Source: Pseudohalocynthiibacter aestuariivivens
GTDB taxonomy: Bacteria > Pseudomonadota > Alphaproteobacteria > Rhodobacterales > Rhodobacteraceae
Assembly: GCF_018457175.1 (NCBI RefSeq)
Contig: NZ_JAGFNU010000005.1
Span: 1-64,000, forward strand
Direction of reading: 5' to 3'
DNA: 64,000 nucleotides
This document shows positions 19,726 through 28,545 of this stretch, in pieces (position 1 is the first letter of the stretch; the number at the start of each line of letters is the position of its first letter). The notes under the pieces are model-generated. The model saw only the letters and a list, made by a program, of their open reading frames with translations, was not told where the DNA came from and did not search any database. A program made the position numbers and the translations under genes.

Positions 19726-20815
19726 ACGCAACCACTCCTTTGTTAAGTTCGGAGGCAAGGGCATTGCCCGAGTCAGCGTCGAACAAAGTGATCGTTTCAG
19801 GTTTGAAATCTAACCCGATCATTTCACCGACACGCACTGATTGGTGGGAGTCTACGCGCGCTTTTAGGGTTCCGCTCTCGCTCTCAAGCGTTATGATCTG
19901 GGTGGTCCCCAGATATTCCGATGCGAGTACCTTTGCACGCAATGCGCCCTGATCTGAAAGCTTTACGTGTTCAGGTCGAACCCCAAAGACAAGGTTACCC
20001 TTTGCGTTTTGGTGTAACTTCGGGACGGCGTAGGAAGAACCATTCATTGATACCTGCGCGGCACCTTGATGAGCCGCACCGTTGAAATGCAGAAAATTCA
20101 TTGATGGTGAGCCGATAAAATCAGCCACAAACATGGTTGCGGGCTTGTCGTAAATTTCTTGTGGAGTACCGAACTGCTCGACAACTGCGTTGTTCATGAC
20201 AACAATTTTGTCACCCATCTGCATTGCCTCAAGCTGATCATGGGTTACGTAAACCGTGGTCGCGTTCATTCGATCATGCAACGCGCGCAGTTCTTCTGCC
20301 ATACGCTCGCGAAATTCCGCATCCAGCGCGCCAAGCGGTTCGTCCATCATGAATGCCTTGGGATCGCGCACAATGGCGCGTCCAAGGGCTACGCGTTGAC
20401 GGTCGCCCCCTGACAAACCACCGACAGGTCGATCAAGAATATCTTCAATTCCAAGAATGCCTGCTACTTCCGCGACCTTGGTCTTTACATCACGCTTCGG
20501 CATGCCCTGGCTCACCAAAGGATAACTGATGTTGCGCCGCACATTCATATGTGGGTAAAGCGCGAACATTTGAAAAACAAAGGCGATGTCCCGTTTTGAC
20601 GGGGGTTGCTGGCTGATCTCTTCACCATCCAGATAAATTTCACCTGAAGTTGGCAGTTCGAGCCCTGCAATCATCCGAAGCGTCGTTGTCTTGCCGCATC
20701 CTGATGGGCCAAGCAACATGAAGAACTCCCCATCTTCAATGGTGAATGAGCTTTCCTTGACAGCCGTGAAATCACCGAAGTTCTTGCGCAGGTTCTTTAT
20801 GACAATCTCCGCCAT
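19718..20815 (-). CDS. Sugar ABC transporter ATP-binding protein (MalK/UgpC type), first copy
   Basis: The protein has 365 residues. Walker A is LLGPSGCGKTTTL, Q-loop FVFQMFALYPHM, signature LSGGDRQRVALGRAI, Walker B AFMMDEPLGALDA, H-loop VTHDQ. A TOBE domain follows from about residue 235. It is the partner of the ATPase encoded just downstream; the two genes overlap by 8 bases. It lies four bases downstream of a 62-residue membrane protein gene, all within the sugar operon. The signature LSGGD differs slightly from the usual LSGGQ, which is tolerated in the family. Confidence 0.93.
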   Translation of the reverse strand: MAEIVIKNLRKNFGDFTAVKESSFTIEDGEFFMLLGPSGCGKTTTLRMIAGLELPTSGEIYLDGEEISQQPPSKRDIAFVFQMFALYPHMNVRRNISYPLVSQGMPKRDVKTKVAEVAGILGIEDILDRPVGGLSGGDRQRVALGRAIVRDPKAFMMDEPLGALDAEFRERMAEELRALHDRMNATTVYVTHDQLEAMQMGDKIVVMNNAVVEQFGTPQEIYDKPATMFVADFIGSPSMNFLHFNGAAHQGAAQVSMNGSSYAVPKLHQNAKGNLVFGVRPEHVKLSDQGALRAKVLASEYLGTTQIITLESESGTLKARVDSHQSVRVGEMIGLDFKPETITLFDADSGNALASELNKGVVAYG

Positions 20816-20818
20816 GGT

Positions 20819-21007
20819 TTACTCCGGAAAATGGCTGACGATGATGAACATCACCGTGCCAACAAGGGTGACAATGAACGAATAGGTAAAGGCCCACATC
20901 ACGAAAGGCTGCATCAGCATAAACACCCCGAATACGATAAAAATGGTGGCAACCAATTCCCATGGTCCACGACGCAAACGCATCAAGCCATTAATAAATT
21001 TATTCAT
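20819..21007 (-). CDS. Small inner-membrane protein in sugar ABC operon
   Basis: The 62-residue protein has two predicted membrane segments (about residues 14-34 and 37-57) separated by a short turn, and a basic N-terminus (MRLRRG). The start at 21007 overlaps the permease stop by four bases (ATGA), which argues strongly that it is translated. A longer start further upstream would lie within the permease gene. Its place between permease and ATPase genes is like that of the small protein of glycerol ABC operons, but I cannot show homology. It may be an accessory or stabilising subunit. Confidence 0.75.
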   Translation of the reverse strand: MNKFINGLMRLRRGPWELVATIFIVFGVFMLMQPFVMWAFTYSFIVTLVGTVMFIIVSHFPE

Positions 21008-21942
21008 TTTCGCACAGCTCCGAATGTAATCCCACGCAGCAGGTGCTTGCGAAGAAGGATCGTGAAAATCATGACCGGCAGAAGGAAAATCGTGGCACCC
21101 GCAGCGACAGCGGGCCAATCAAGGCCCCCAACGCCAATAATTGTCGGAATGAACGGCGGCGCAGTTTGAGCGGTGCCAGAGGTCAAAAGAACTGCAAAGG
21201 CATACTCGTTCCAGGCAAAGATCAGACAAAAGATTGCAGTTGAAGCGATGCCCGTCGCGGCCTGAGGCAGGACGATCTTATAGAACGCCTGAAAGCGGGT
21301 GTAGCCATCGATCAACGCTGCCTCTTCATACTCGCGCGGGATTTCGTCGATAAACCCCTTAAGAAGCCAGACGGCCAGAGATATGTTCACTCCTGTATAA
21401 AGAAGTATCATACCTAAATGTGTGTCTGACAGTCCCAATTTCCGGTACATCAAGAAGATCGGGATGGCGACGGCAATGGGCGGCATCATCCGTGTTGACA
21501 GGATGAAGAACAGCAGATCATCCGCCAAAGGTATTTTGAAGCGTGAAAATGCGTACGCTGCCAGCGTTCCTAGAAATATCGATAAGAAAGTGGAACCAAA
21601 GCCGATGATGACAGAGTTCAGGAACCGCTGCCCAAATTTCGAAGGTCCGGCAATCACCATACCGCGGTTACGAACAATTTCTTCCGCAAAGTTCTGTGGC
21701 GGCGGAAGGTTTTCCAGAGTTTCCTGACTGACCCGTGTTCGCGTCGTGAAAAGGTTTACGTAGCCTTCAAGCGAGGGTTCAAAATACACTTTTGGTGGAT
21801 AACTTATGCTATCCGGAGGGGTCTTGAATCCCGTCATCATGATCCAGGCAAGCGGGAGAATTGTTATGATCGCATACAGAATGACCAGAGTTCCGGCGAA
21901 CCATTTCTGTCGCTTAGTGGGTTCAGTAACAGAGTAGGTCAT
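21004..21942 (-). CDS. Sugar ABC transporter permease (MalG type)
   Basis: The 312-residue protein has about six membrane segments. The EAA loop that contacts the ATPase is present as EYEEAALIDGYTRFQAFYKIVLP, with the conserved EAA---G core. The long periplasmic loop after the first helix (about residues 40-110) includes PPPQNF. Such permeases pair with a MalF-type partner to import sugars or polyols. Its ATG overlaps the upstream permease stop by four bases, and its own stop overlaps the next small gene by four. Confidence 0.92.
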   Translation of the reverse strand: MTYSVTEPTKRQKWFAGTLVILYAIITILPLAWIMMTGFKTPPDSISYPPKVYFEPSLEGYVNLFTTRTRVSQETLENLPPPQNFAEEIVRNRGMVIAGPSKFGQRFLNSVIIGFGSTFLSIFLGTLAAYAFSRFKIPLADDLLFFILSTRMMPPIAVAIPIFLMYRKLGLSDTHLGMILLYTGVNISLAVWLLKGFIDEIPREYEEAALIDGYTRFQAFYKIVLPQAATGIASTAIFCLIFAWNEYAFAVLLTSGTAQTAPPFIPTIIGVGGLDWPAVAAGATIFLLPVMIFTILLRKHLLRGITFGAVRK

Positions 21943-22886
21943 CGTTCTTTAACCTTGTTCAAAGCCTTGACGTAGATCGATGCCAGTCCAAAGACGGTCA
22001 CGAACAGGATGATGGCAAAGGCACTGGAATACCCGGTCCGCCATTTTTCAAACGCCTCGCGCTTAAGATTAATTGATGCAAGTTCAGTGGTTGAACCTGG
22101 TCCACCGCCAGTCAGTTGCACGACCAGATCAAACATCTTGAAATTCTCGATCCCGCGAAACAACACCGCGAGCATAAGGAAGGGCATAACCATCGGAATG
22201 GTAATCGTGAAAAATTGCCGAAGCTTTGAAGCCCGGTCAACTTCTGCAGCTTCATAGATATAGTCTGGAATACTTCTCAGGCCTGCGAGGCAAATCAACA
22301 TGACGAAGGGCGTCCACATCCACGTATCCACAATCACTATGGACCATGGCGCCAGATCGACGGATCCCAGCATTTCAAAACTTGATGGATCAGCGCCTGT
22401 AAAGAACGCAACAACATAATTGAACAGGCCTATCTGGGGTTGGTACAGGAATGTCCAGAAGTTGCCGACCACTGCTGGCGAAAGCATCATCGGCAGAACT
22501 ATGATTGTGGTCCAGATGTCATTGCCCTTGAACTTGCGGTTGATCAGCCAAGCCAGCGTAAACCCGATAAGCACCTGAAAAAATATCGTCCAAAATAGGA
22601 AATGCGCGGTTGCCTGCATCGACAGCCAAATATCGCCATCTGTCAGAATGCGTTCATAGTTTCGCAGACCGATGTAATCGACAGCCCGGTTTATGCGGTT
22701 TGCTTTGAAATTCGTAAAGCTCAGATTGATCGTCCAGATCAGCGGGAAAATATTGATCGCCAGCAATAAGAAAATCGTCGGCCCGACAAATATCCAGGTG
22801 ATCGCCCGGTCTGAAAGACCCCGAACTTTGCGGGCAAGCCGACGGGGCGTCGCCTTGGCAACGCGATTTATTGTCTTGTCAGACAT
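21939..22886 (-). CDS. Sugar ABC transporter permease (MalF/UgpA type)
   Basis: The 315-residue protein has about six membrane segments: FVGPTIFLLLAINIFPLIW at the N-terminus, then FLFWTIFFQVLIGFTLAW. The ATPase-contact loop is YIYEAAEVDRASKLRQFF. It is the heterodimer partner of the following permease. It is located 100 bases downstream of the binding-protein gene, a gap that often holds a hairpin lowering expression of membrane subunits relative to the binding protein. I did not see a perfect one. Confidence 0.92.
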   Translation of the reverse strand: MSDKTINRVAKATPRRLARKVRGLSDRAITWIFVGPTIFLLLAINIFPLIWTINLSFTNFKANRINRAVDYIGLRNYERILTDGDIWLSMQATAHFLFWTIFFQVLIGFTLAWLINRKFKGNDIWTTIIVLPMMLSPAVVGNFWTFLYQPQIGLFNYVVAFFTGADPSSFEMLGSVDLAPWSIVIVDTWMWTPFVMLICLAGLRSIPDYIYEAAEVDRASKLRQFFTITIPMVMPFLMLAVLFRGIENFKMFDLVVQLTGGGPGSTTELASINLKREAFEKWRTGYSSAFAIILFVTVFGLASIYVKALNKVKER

Positions 22887-22986
22887 TCTGGTGCGACCTT
22901 GTTATTGTTTTGCAATACGCTGGGCAAATCACAGCACAGCATCAGCAGGAGTGCCAGCAACCAAAGTCGCTGGCACTGTTTTAGAT

Positions 22987-24306
22987 TTACAGCTTTCCTT
23001 CGTCCTCAAAAACCTCTGTCCAATCCTGGATCAGAAGATCAAGAGCTTCTTGGGCTGTGCCTTGGTCCGCAACAACGTAGTCATGCATCCGCTTTTGCAT
23101 AGATAGCAAAAGTTCAGCGTAAACGGGCTCTTGCCAAAAATCCTTAACATCCTGCATTGCAACCAGAAAATCGCCAGCAAAGGGTGCGCTCGCTTCAAAA
23201 CCAGGATCGTTAAGCACCGAATTATGCGCAGAGTAGCCACCAAGACCCCACCATTTGGCCTGAACTTCGGGCTGGGCGAACCAGGCAATGTATTCGAGAG
23301 CAGCATCCTGTTTGTCCGAATAGCTAACAACGGAAATGCCCTGACCACCCAAAGTCGACCCTGCATTGTTTTGTGGTGGATTTACAAAGAAGTCGATCTT
23401 ATCGCCACCGACTCCTGGATCTGCATAAAGTCCCGGGAAGAACGCAAACCAGTTCATCGCCATAGCGACCTGACCTGATTTAAAGGCATCAAGACTCTCG
23501 CCCATATAGGCATTGGTGTATCCGGGCGGTGTGGCGGTTTGATAGAATTCTTTATAAAACTCAAGGGCCTCGACAGCTTCTGGCGAATTAACAGCGCCCT
23601 CCATATCATAAGACCCTGGAGTATTCTCGTATTTAAATCCCCATGGGTAAAGCGCACCAGTAACACCCATTGTGATGCCTTCAGAACCGCGTTCGGTAAA
23701 GATTGCTGCACCATAAACAGTGTTACCGTCAATTTCGCGTCCTTGGAAAAACTGTGCAATCTCCAGGAGCTCCAACTGAGAGGCGGGCTCTGCAAGCTCG
23801 CGCCCCGTCTGTTCCATGAACGCCGCACGGATGTCTTCACGTTCAAACCAATCTTTACGGTAGAACCAGCCATTCGCGTCACCCATAGCAGGAAGCGCAT
23901 AATAGTTCGGCGTTCCCTTTGGCCATGTTGAATAGGCATAGACGGTTGCATCCGCGAAATCGTCCATGCTGATGCCCGCTGTGTCGAAGAAATCATTCAG
24001 CTTCACGTAGTGGCCGTTTTCTGCACCACCTCCGATCCACTGGCTATCCCCGATCAAAAGATCGCAAAGCTGCCCGCCCGAGTTCAGCTCGTTCAACATC
24101 CGGTCTGCAAAGTTCGGCCAAGGCACGAACTCAAAACTCATCGAGTGGCCGCTTTCGGCCTCGAATTCTTTACTGAGTTCCACCAATGCGTTTGCCGGGT
24201 CCCAAGCAGCCCAACACAGCGTTAGTTCTTCGGCTTGAGCAGTATTGGCAAAGGTTGCAGCAGCAATCGCAATCACACTAGCTGTCGCCAATTTATGACT
24301 ATTCAT
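22987..24306 (-). CDS. Sugar ABC transporter substrate-binding protein
   Basis: The 439-residue protein starts at the ATG at 24306 behind a GGGAGGACGA ribosome site; the more distal ATGs lie in the operator region. A cleavable signal peptide (MNSHKLATASVIAIAAATFA, cut after AQA) sends it to the periplasm. The mature protein belongs to the extracellular solute-binding family 1 (CUT1, MalE/UgpB-like), with LTLCWAAWDPANALVELSKE near the start. It is the first gene of the 12-gene sugar operon and its expression should respond to the twin palindromes upstream. The ligand is presumably a pentose, polyol or small oligosaccharide. Confidence 0.93.
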   Translation of the reverse strand: MNSHKLATASVIAIAAATFANTAQAEELTLCWAAWDPANALVELSKEFEAESGHSMSFEFVPWPNFADRMLNELNSGGQLCDLLIGDSQWIGGGAENGHYVKLNDFFDTAGISMDDFADATVYAYSTWPKGTPNYYALPAMGDANGWFYRKDWFEREDIRAAFMEQTGRELAEPASQLELLEIAQFFQGREIDGNTVYGAAIFTERGSEGITMGVTGALYPWGFKYENTPGSYDMEGAVNSPEAVEALEFYKEFYQTATPPGYTNAYMGESLDAFKSGQVAMAMNWFAFFPGLYADPGVGGDKIDFFVNPPQNNAGSTLGGQGISVVSYSDKQDAALEYIAWFAQPEVQAKWWGLGGYSAHNSVLNDPGFEASAPFAGDFLVAMQDVKDFWQEPVYAELLLSMQKRMHDYVVADQGTAQEALDLLIQDWTEVFEDEGKL

Positions 24307-24382
24307 TTCGTCCTCCCATCTGTGCGACCCCGCAGTCTTCATTTTCAATTTCGATTCGCGGTACGCACGAGCAAGACTAATT

Positions 24383-24396
24383 GAGGTACGTACCTC
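24383..24396. promoter_or_regulatory. Palindromic operator 1 of sugar operon
   Basis: GAGGTACGTACCTC is a perfect 14-base palindrome, 77 bases upstream of the binding-protein start. Together with the related site centred 30 bp away it forms a probable LacI-family operator pair for the regulator encoded within this operon. Confidence 0.65.
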
Positions 24397-24408
24397 GAGT
24401 CTATCAAT

Positions 24409-24430
24409 TTTTGATGGACGTACATCAAAA
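24409..24430. promoter_or_regulatory. Palindromic operator 2 of sugar operon
   Basis: An inverted repeat of TTTTGATG and CATCAAAA surrounds the core GACGTA. The inner 14 bases, GATGGACGTACATC, match operator 1 in the pattern GA-G-ACGTAC-TC. The centres of the two sites are 30 bp apart, close to three helical turns, so dimers would bind on the same DNA face. Confidence 0.6.
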
Positions 24431-24483
24431 TGGTGGAAATTCAGATTTTTACTGAGACAAATTAATAAGTTAATTTGCATCAA

Positions 24484-24933
24484 TTTTCGTCTGGCTCTTT
24501 GGATTGATCTTCGCCTCGTAATACAGACCGCTGCATTTTATGGTAGAAACAGGTTATTGAGTGGAATGTTTTAGCACCTACTACATCCAAGAAAATCGCT
24601 GCGTACACGCGCTACAACTCATCTCAAGCGGTTTGCGTATTGCTGTTTTCGAGCAATCGCTAGATCGCATTAACTGATGACAAAGCGGCAATCTTCACGA
24701 CTGTCGGTGCCTCCTGAGAGCTGCAATCGAAGTCAACGCAACGAAGCCGTACTTCGGCAAGAGTTCCTCGTTCTTTTTGCGGTCAAGGAGCTGGTGATCG
24801 CGACGTGGAGAAAAGGGCTGGGTCTCGACAATATTGAAACTCGCCTGACCCTAACACGCCGGTAGCGCCGTACAGTATTATTTCCACTTTTCGCGTGTTA
24901 TTTTGTGAATAGCTAATAATTCCGAGACGCGGT
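24484..24933. other. Intergenic stretch upstream of sugar operon
   Basis: About 450 bases contain no gene that I can support. It contains distal promoter sequence of the sugar operon and the region behind the urtE remnant. No repeat or mobile-element end was recognised. Confidence 0.4.
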
Positions 24934-25315
24934 TTAAACTGAGACAGCATCCATAAACTGCGCCCGAACCGTGCCCTTTTTAGTGCCCGATCCAACCACC
25001 CTTCCGCGGCGTAACATGAAGAAAATTCCTGCGTGCTCAAACGTGAAATCGAAATACTGTTCGACGAGTAAAATTGCCATATCAACCCAGCCACCCAGAC
25101 AGGTGATGACCTTCCCAATCTGCTGAATGATGTTTGGCTGAATTCTTTCAGTTGGTTCGTCCAACAGCAAAAGTTTAGGTTTTATGATTAGAGCGCGGGC
25201 AATGGATAGCTGCTGTTGCTGATCGCCCGCGATATCCCCGCCGCGCCGATTTTGCATTTCATTGAGAACTGGAAACAAATCAAAGAATTTATCGGGAACA
25301 ATATGCTCGGTTTTT
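24934..25315 (-). pseudogene. urtE: Urea ABC transporter ATPase UrtE, C-terminal remnant
   Basis: The remnant gives FFDLFPVLNEMQNRRGG, an ATPase signature region degenerated to IAGDQQQQLSIARAL where LSGGQQQQLAIARAL is expected, Walker B LLLLDEPTE, and the UrtE/LivF-typical IQPNIIQQIG and LLVEQYFDF. The N-terminal half with Walker A is missing and the normal stop region is altered. No other urt gene is adjacent. The retained part would not be a working ATPase. It marks loss of a urea or branched-chain amino-acid-type transport locus. Confidence 0.82.
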
Positions 25316-25392
25316 GGTGTCTGAGGTCAGCACTCGTGCGACAGAGTTGAGGACTGCGACATAAAAATCGTTGATTCTTGTCTAAAAACATG

Positions 25393-25410
25393 TTTGTTAG
25401 CGCTAACAAA
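25393..25410. promoter_or_regulatory. LacI-type operator before gap remnant/edd/eda
   Basis: TTTGTTAGCGCTAACAAA is a perfect 18-base palindrome with the central CG typical of LacI/GalR-family operators. It lies 57 bases before the ATG of the gap remnant and is followed by a region that could hold the promoter of edd-eda. No lacI-type gene is adjacent, so the repressor is probably encoded elsewhere. Confidence 0.65.
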
Positions 25411-25467
25411 AATACAGTTAACACTGCACTTTACCCAAAAGACAACGAATTATTTCGGGAAGGCAAA

Positions 25468-26035
25468 ATGACTCTGAGGATCGCAATTGACGGATTTGGG
25501 CGCATTGGGCGCAGAGTGCTGCGCGCTTTGATTGAAACCGAACTCAGGATGTTGAGGTGGTCGCCATCAACGATTTGGCTTTTCCGAAAACCTCGCCCCT
25601 CTGTTTAAATACAACAGCGTTCATGGCCGCCTAAAAGCCAAGGTCAAAGTTAAGGGCAATGTACTTGAAATAGAAGGGTATCCGATTCGCTTGACTGCCA
25701 TACACAACTCGGCAGGATGTGACATTGCCTATGAGTGCACAGAATTGTTCACGACACGCGAGAAAGCAGCATTGCACCTTCAGAACGGATATGGCCGTGT
25801 GTTTATTACTGCACCCGGGACGGATGTGGACCGAACTGTCGTCTTTGGGGTTAATCACACCGATCTGACTGCAAATGACGTGATTGTCTCCAATGCCTCC
25901 TGCACGACCAACTGTCTCGCTCCAGTAGCCATGGTTCTCGACGAGGCCTTCGGCATCAAAACAGGATACATGACAACTATCCATTCCTTCACCGGTGACC
26001 AGCCGTCGCACGACACCAACCACCGTGACCTCTAA
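25468..26035 (+). pseudogene. gap: Glyceraldehyde-3-phosphate dehydrogenase, frameshifted and truncated
   Basis: The first frame gives the NAD-binding IAIDGFGRIGRRVLRA. Shifts near 25537-25548 and 25580-25590 break it; the reading VVAIND and LFKYNSVHGR reappears in other frames. From about 25600 to 26035 one frame carries the GCDIAYECTELF segment and the catalytic-cysteine motif SNASCTTNCLAP, ending shortly after TIHSFTGDQP. The C-terminal catalytic half (about 150-170 residues) is missing. It therefore cannot be an active GAPDH. The gene lies just before edd, with which it presumably once formed a glycolytic/Entner-Doudoroff operon. An intact gap gene is expected elsewhere. Confidence 0.9.
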
Positions 26036-26088
26036 CCGATCCGTTAGTCCTGCAAAACAAACACGCCGAAACGAAAAGGTCGAACACA

Positions 26089-27897
26089 ATGGCACTGAAC
26101 AAGACATTGAAAAGCGTAACGGACCGAATTGTCGCCCGCAGCGCCCCAACGCGTCAGATCTATCTGGATCGAATGCGCGAAGCACGGGCCAATGGTCCGG
26201 CGCGGGCGCATCTTTCTTGTAGCGGGCAGGCCCATGCTTTTGCCGCAGCAGGTGTTGACAAGGACCGGTTGGCGAAAACAAATGCCGGAAATCTTGGTAT
26301 AATCACGACTTACAATGACATGCTCTCTGCCCACCAACCATATGAACGCTACCCCGAGTTGATCCGCGAAGCTGTGCGCAAGGTGGGGGGTACTGCACAG
26401 GTTGCTGGCGGTGTCCCTGCCATGTGTGATGGCGTGACACAGGGCACTGCCGGGATGGAACTGAGCTTGTTCTCGCGCGACGTTATCGCCATGGCTGCCG
26501 GAGTCGCGCTCAGCCACAACACGTTTGATGCTGCCGTATTCCTTGGTGTTTGCGATAAGATCGTTCCAGGGCTGGTGATCGCGGCGCAAAGCTTTGGCCA
26601 CCTGCCTGCAGTTTTCCTGCCAGCAGGTCCAATGACCAGCGGGTTGCCCAATGAAGAAAAGGCCAAGGTGCGCCAGAAATTCGCCGCTGGAGAGGCGGGC
26701 AGGCAAGCGCTGATGGAGGCAGAAATGGCGGCCTACCACGGCCCGGGCACTTGCACGTTCTATGGCACAGCCAACACCAACCAGATGCTGATGGAATTCA
26801 TGGGGTTGCATTTGCCTGGCGCGAGCTTCGTTCCTCCGGGAACCAGACTCCGCGATGCTTTGACAGTCGCAGGCGCGCAACGGGCACTGTCTTTAAGTGC
26901 GCTCGGGGAAAACTACACACCAGTTTGCGATATCCTTGACGAACGGGCATTCGTTAACGGAATTGTCGGGCTGAATGCCACGGGTGGTTCAACGAATCTT
27001 CTGATCCATCTGGTCGCAATGGCCCGTGCAGGTGGTATTATTTTGGATTGGAAGGATTTTTCCGATATTTCAGACGTAACACCGCTCATCGCCCGCGTTT
27101 ATCCCAACGGGTTGGCAGATGTGAATCATTTCCACGCTGCAGGGGGGCTCGGGTACATGATTGGTAGCTTGCTGGAAGGCGGACTTTTGCATCCCGATAC
27201 GCAAACAATCGCCGGAGTGGGCCTTGCGGAATACACCCGCGAACCCAAACTAATTGACGGAGATCTTCGCTGGCAGACTGGTGCCGGGCAAAGTCTCAAC
27301 GAAAAGATTCTTCGCCCCGTTAGCGACCCCTTTCAGACAACCGGGGGGCTGAAGCGGTTAACCGGGTCGCTGGGAACAGCGGTGATGAAGGTGTCTGCTG
27401 TGGCAGAAGAACATCACGTGGTCGAGGCCCCAGTGCGTGTCTTTCACGATCAGAACGAGGTGAAAGACGCCTTTAAAGCTGGCGAGTTAACTGGCGACGT
27501 GATTATTGTCGTGCGCTTTCAGGGACCAAAGGCGAACGGCATGCCAGAATTGCATAGTCTGACTCCGCTACTATCGATTCTGCAGGGCCGTGGGCAGAAG
27601 GTGGCATTGGTCACCGACGGCAGAATGTCAGGCGCATCAGGCAAGGTACCTGCTGCGATTCACGTCTGTCCCGAAGCACTTGAAGGTGGCGCGATTGCGC
27701 AACTGCGTGACGGCGACCTGCTGTGCGTTGATGCGCGCGCTGGTACGCTGGAAATACTGACCGAAGGCGTGCACGCCCGCCCCGCCGCTCAGGCCGATCT
27801 GAGCGCCAATGAGGCAGGAACAGGACGCGATCTATTCACCGCTTTTCGCCGTGCCGTTGGCCCAGCCAACGCAGGTGCAACCGTTTTTGGAGACTGA
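26089..27897 (+). CDS. edd: 6-phosphogluconate dehydratase
   Basis: The protein has 602 residues, the family's standard length. It converts 6-phosphogluconate to 2-keto-3-deoxy-6-phosphogluconate (KDPG) in the Entner-Doudoroff pathway. The IlvD/Edd fold is recognised from [69 protein letters not shown] and [15 protein letters not shown]. Cysteines in the CDG, CTFYG and related segments are the probable [4Fe-4S] ligands. The next gene, eda, starts three bases after its stop. Confidence 0.97.
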   Translation: MALNKTLKSVTDRIVARSAPTRQIYLDRMREARANGPARAHLSCSGQAHAFAAAGVDKDRLAKTNAGNLGIITTYNDMLSAHQPYERYPELIREAVRKVGGTAQVAGGVPAMCDGVTQGTAGMELSLFSRDVIAMAAGVALSHNTFDAAVFLGVCDKIVPGLVIAAQSFGHLPAVFLPAGPMTSGLPNEEKAKVRQKFAAGEAGRQALMEAEMAAYHGPGTCTFYGTANTNQMLMEFMGLHLPGASFVPPGTRLRDALTVAGAQRALSLSALGENYTPVCDILDERAFVNGIVGLNATGGSTNLLIHLVAMARAGGIILDWKDFSDISDVTPLIARVYPNGLADVNHFHAAGGLGYMIGSLLEGGLLHPDTQTIAGVGLAEYTREPKLIDGDLRWQTGAGQSLNEKILRPVSDPFQTTGGLKRLTGSLGTAVMKVSAVAEEHHVVEAPVRVFHDQNEVKDAFKAGELTGDVIIVVRFQGPKANGMPELHSLTPLLSILQGRGQKVALVTDGRMSGASGKVPAAIHVCPEALEGGAIAQLRDGDLLCVDARAGTLEILTEGVHARPAAQADLSANEAGTGRDLFTAFRRAVGPANAGATVFGD

Positions 27898-27900
27898 CCC

Positions 27901-28545
27901 ATGACTCTCACTGCAAAAGATGCCAGTCATTTCACCCGCGAGATTTGTGCGCTTGCACCCATTGTTCCCGTGCTGGTTATTCACAACGTCGAGGACGCCC
28001 GACCTTTAGCAGAGGCACTCATCGCGGGTGGCTTGCCAGTGCTGGAAGTCACGCTACGCACACCCGCTGCACTGGGTGCGATCCGCGAGATGGCCAAAGT
28101 ACCGGGTGGAATTGTCGGCGCGGGCACACTGGTTACCCCTGAAGACGTGCACGCAGCAAAAGAGGCCGGAGCAAAATTTGGCGTTTCTCCAGGAGCAACG
28201 AACGCATTGCTAGCAGCCAGCGAGGCCGCGACACTGCCCCTGTTGCCCGGCGCAGCCACCGCAAGCGAGGCAATGCGCCTGCTGGAGCGTGGTTATGACA
28301 TGCTGAAATTCTTTCCTGCCGAAGCCTCGGGGGGGGTACCAGCGCTTAAAGCACTCGGAGCGCCGCTACCTCAAATAACGTTCTGTCCCACCGGTGGGAT
28401 CAGCGTTACAAATGCACCCACTTACCTGAGCCTGATGAACGTACTGTGCGCCGGAGGGAGCTGGGTTGCTTCCCCTGATCTGGTGAAGGCAAAAAAATGG
28501 GATAAAATCGGACAACTGGCAAAAGAAGCCAGCGTTTTGAAGTAG
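27901..28545 (+). CDS. eda: KDPG/KHG aldolase
   Basis: The 214-residue class I aldolase cleaves KDPG to pyruvate and glyceraldehyde 3-phosphate. The catalytic glutamate lies in VLEVTLRT, the Schiff-base lysine in MLKFFPAEASGG, and the phosphate-binding end is CPTGGIS. It is adjacent to edd (three-base gap) and completes the two specific Entner-Doudoroff steps, so the pair is co-transcribed. A clear terminator was not found after its stop. Confidence 0.96.
   Translation: MTLTAKDASHFTREICALAPIVPVLVIHNVEDARPLAEALIAGGLPVLEVTLRTPAALGAIREMAKVPGGIVGAGTLVTPEDVHAAKEAGAKFGVSPGATNALLAASEAATLPLLPGAATASEAMRLLERGYDMLKFFPAEASGGVPALKALGAPLPQITFCPTGGISVTNAPTYLSLMNVLCAGGSWVASPDLVKAKKWDKIGQLAKEASVLK

Noticed and set aside
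20819-21007. Assignment of the small protein to the glycerol-transporter DUF2160 family
   Set aside because: Position and size are suggestive, but the residues visible do not show the family's features and the rest of the operon is not a glycerol system.
26044-26880. 278-codon minus-strand frame opposite edd
   Set aside because: Entirely covered by the conserved edd gene; no protein-like features.
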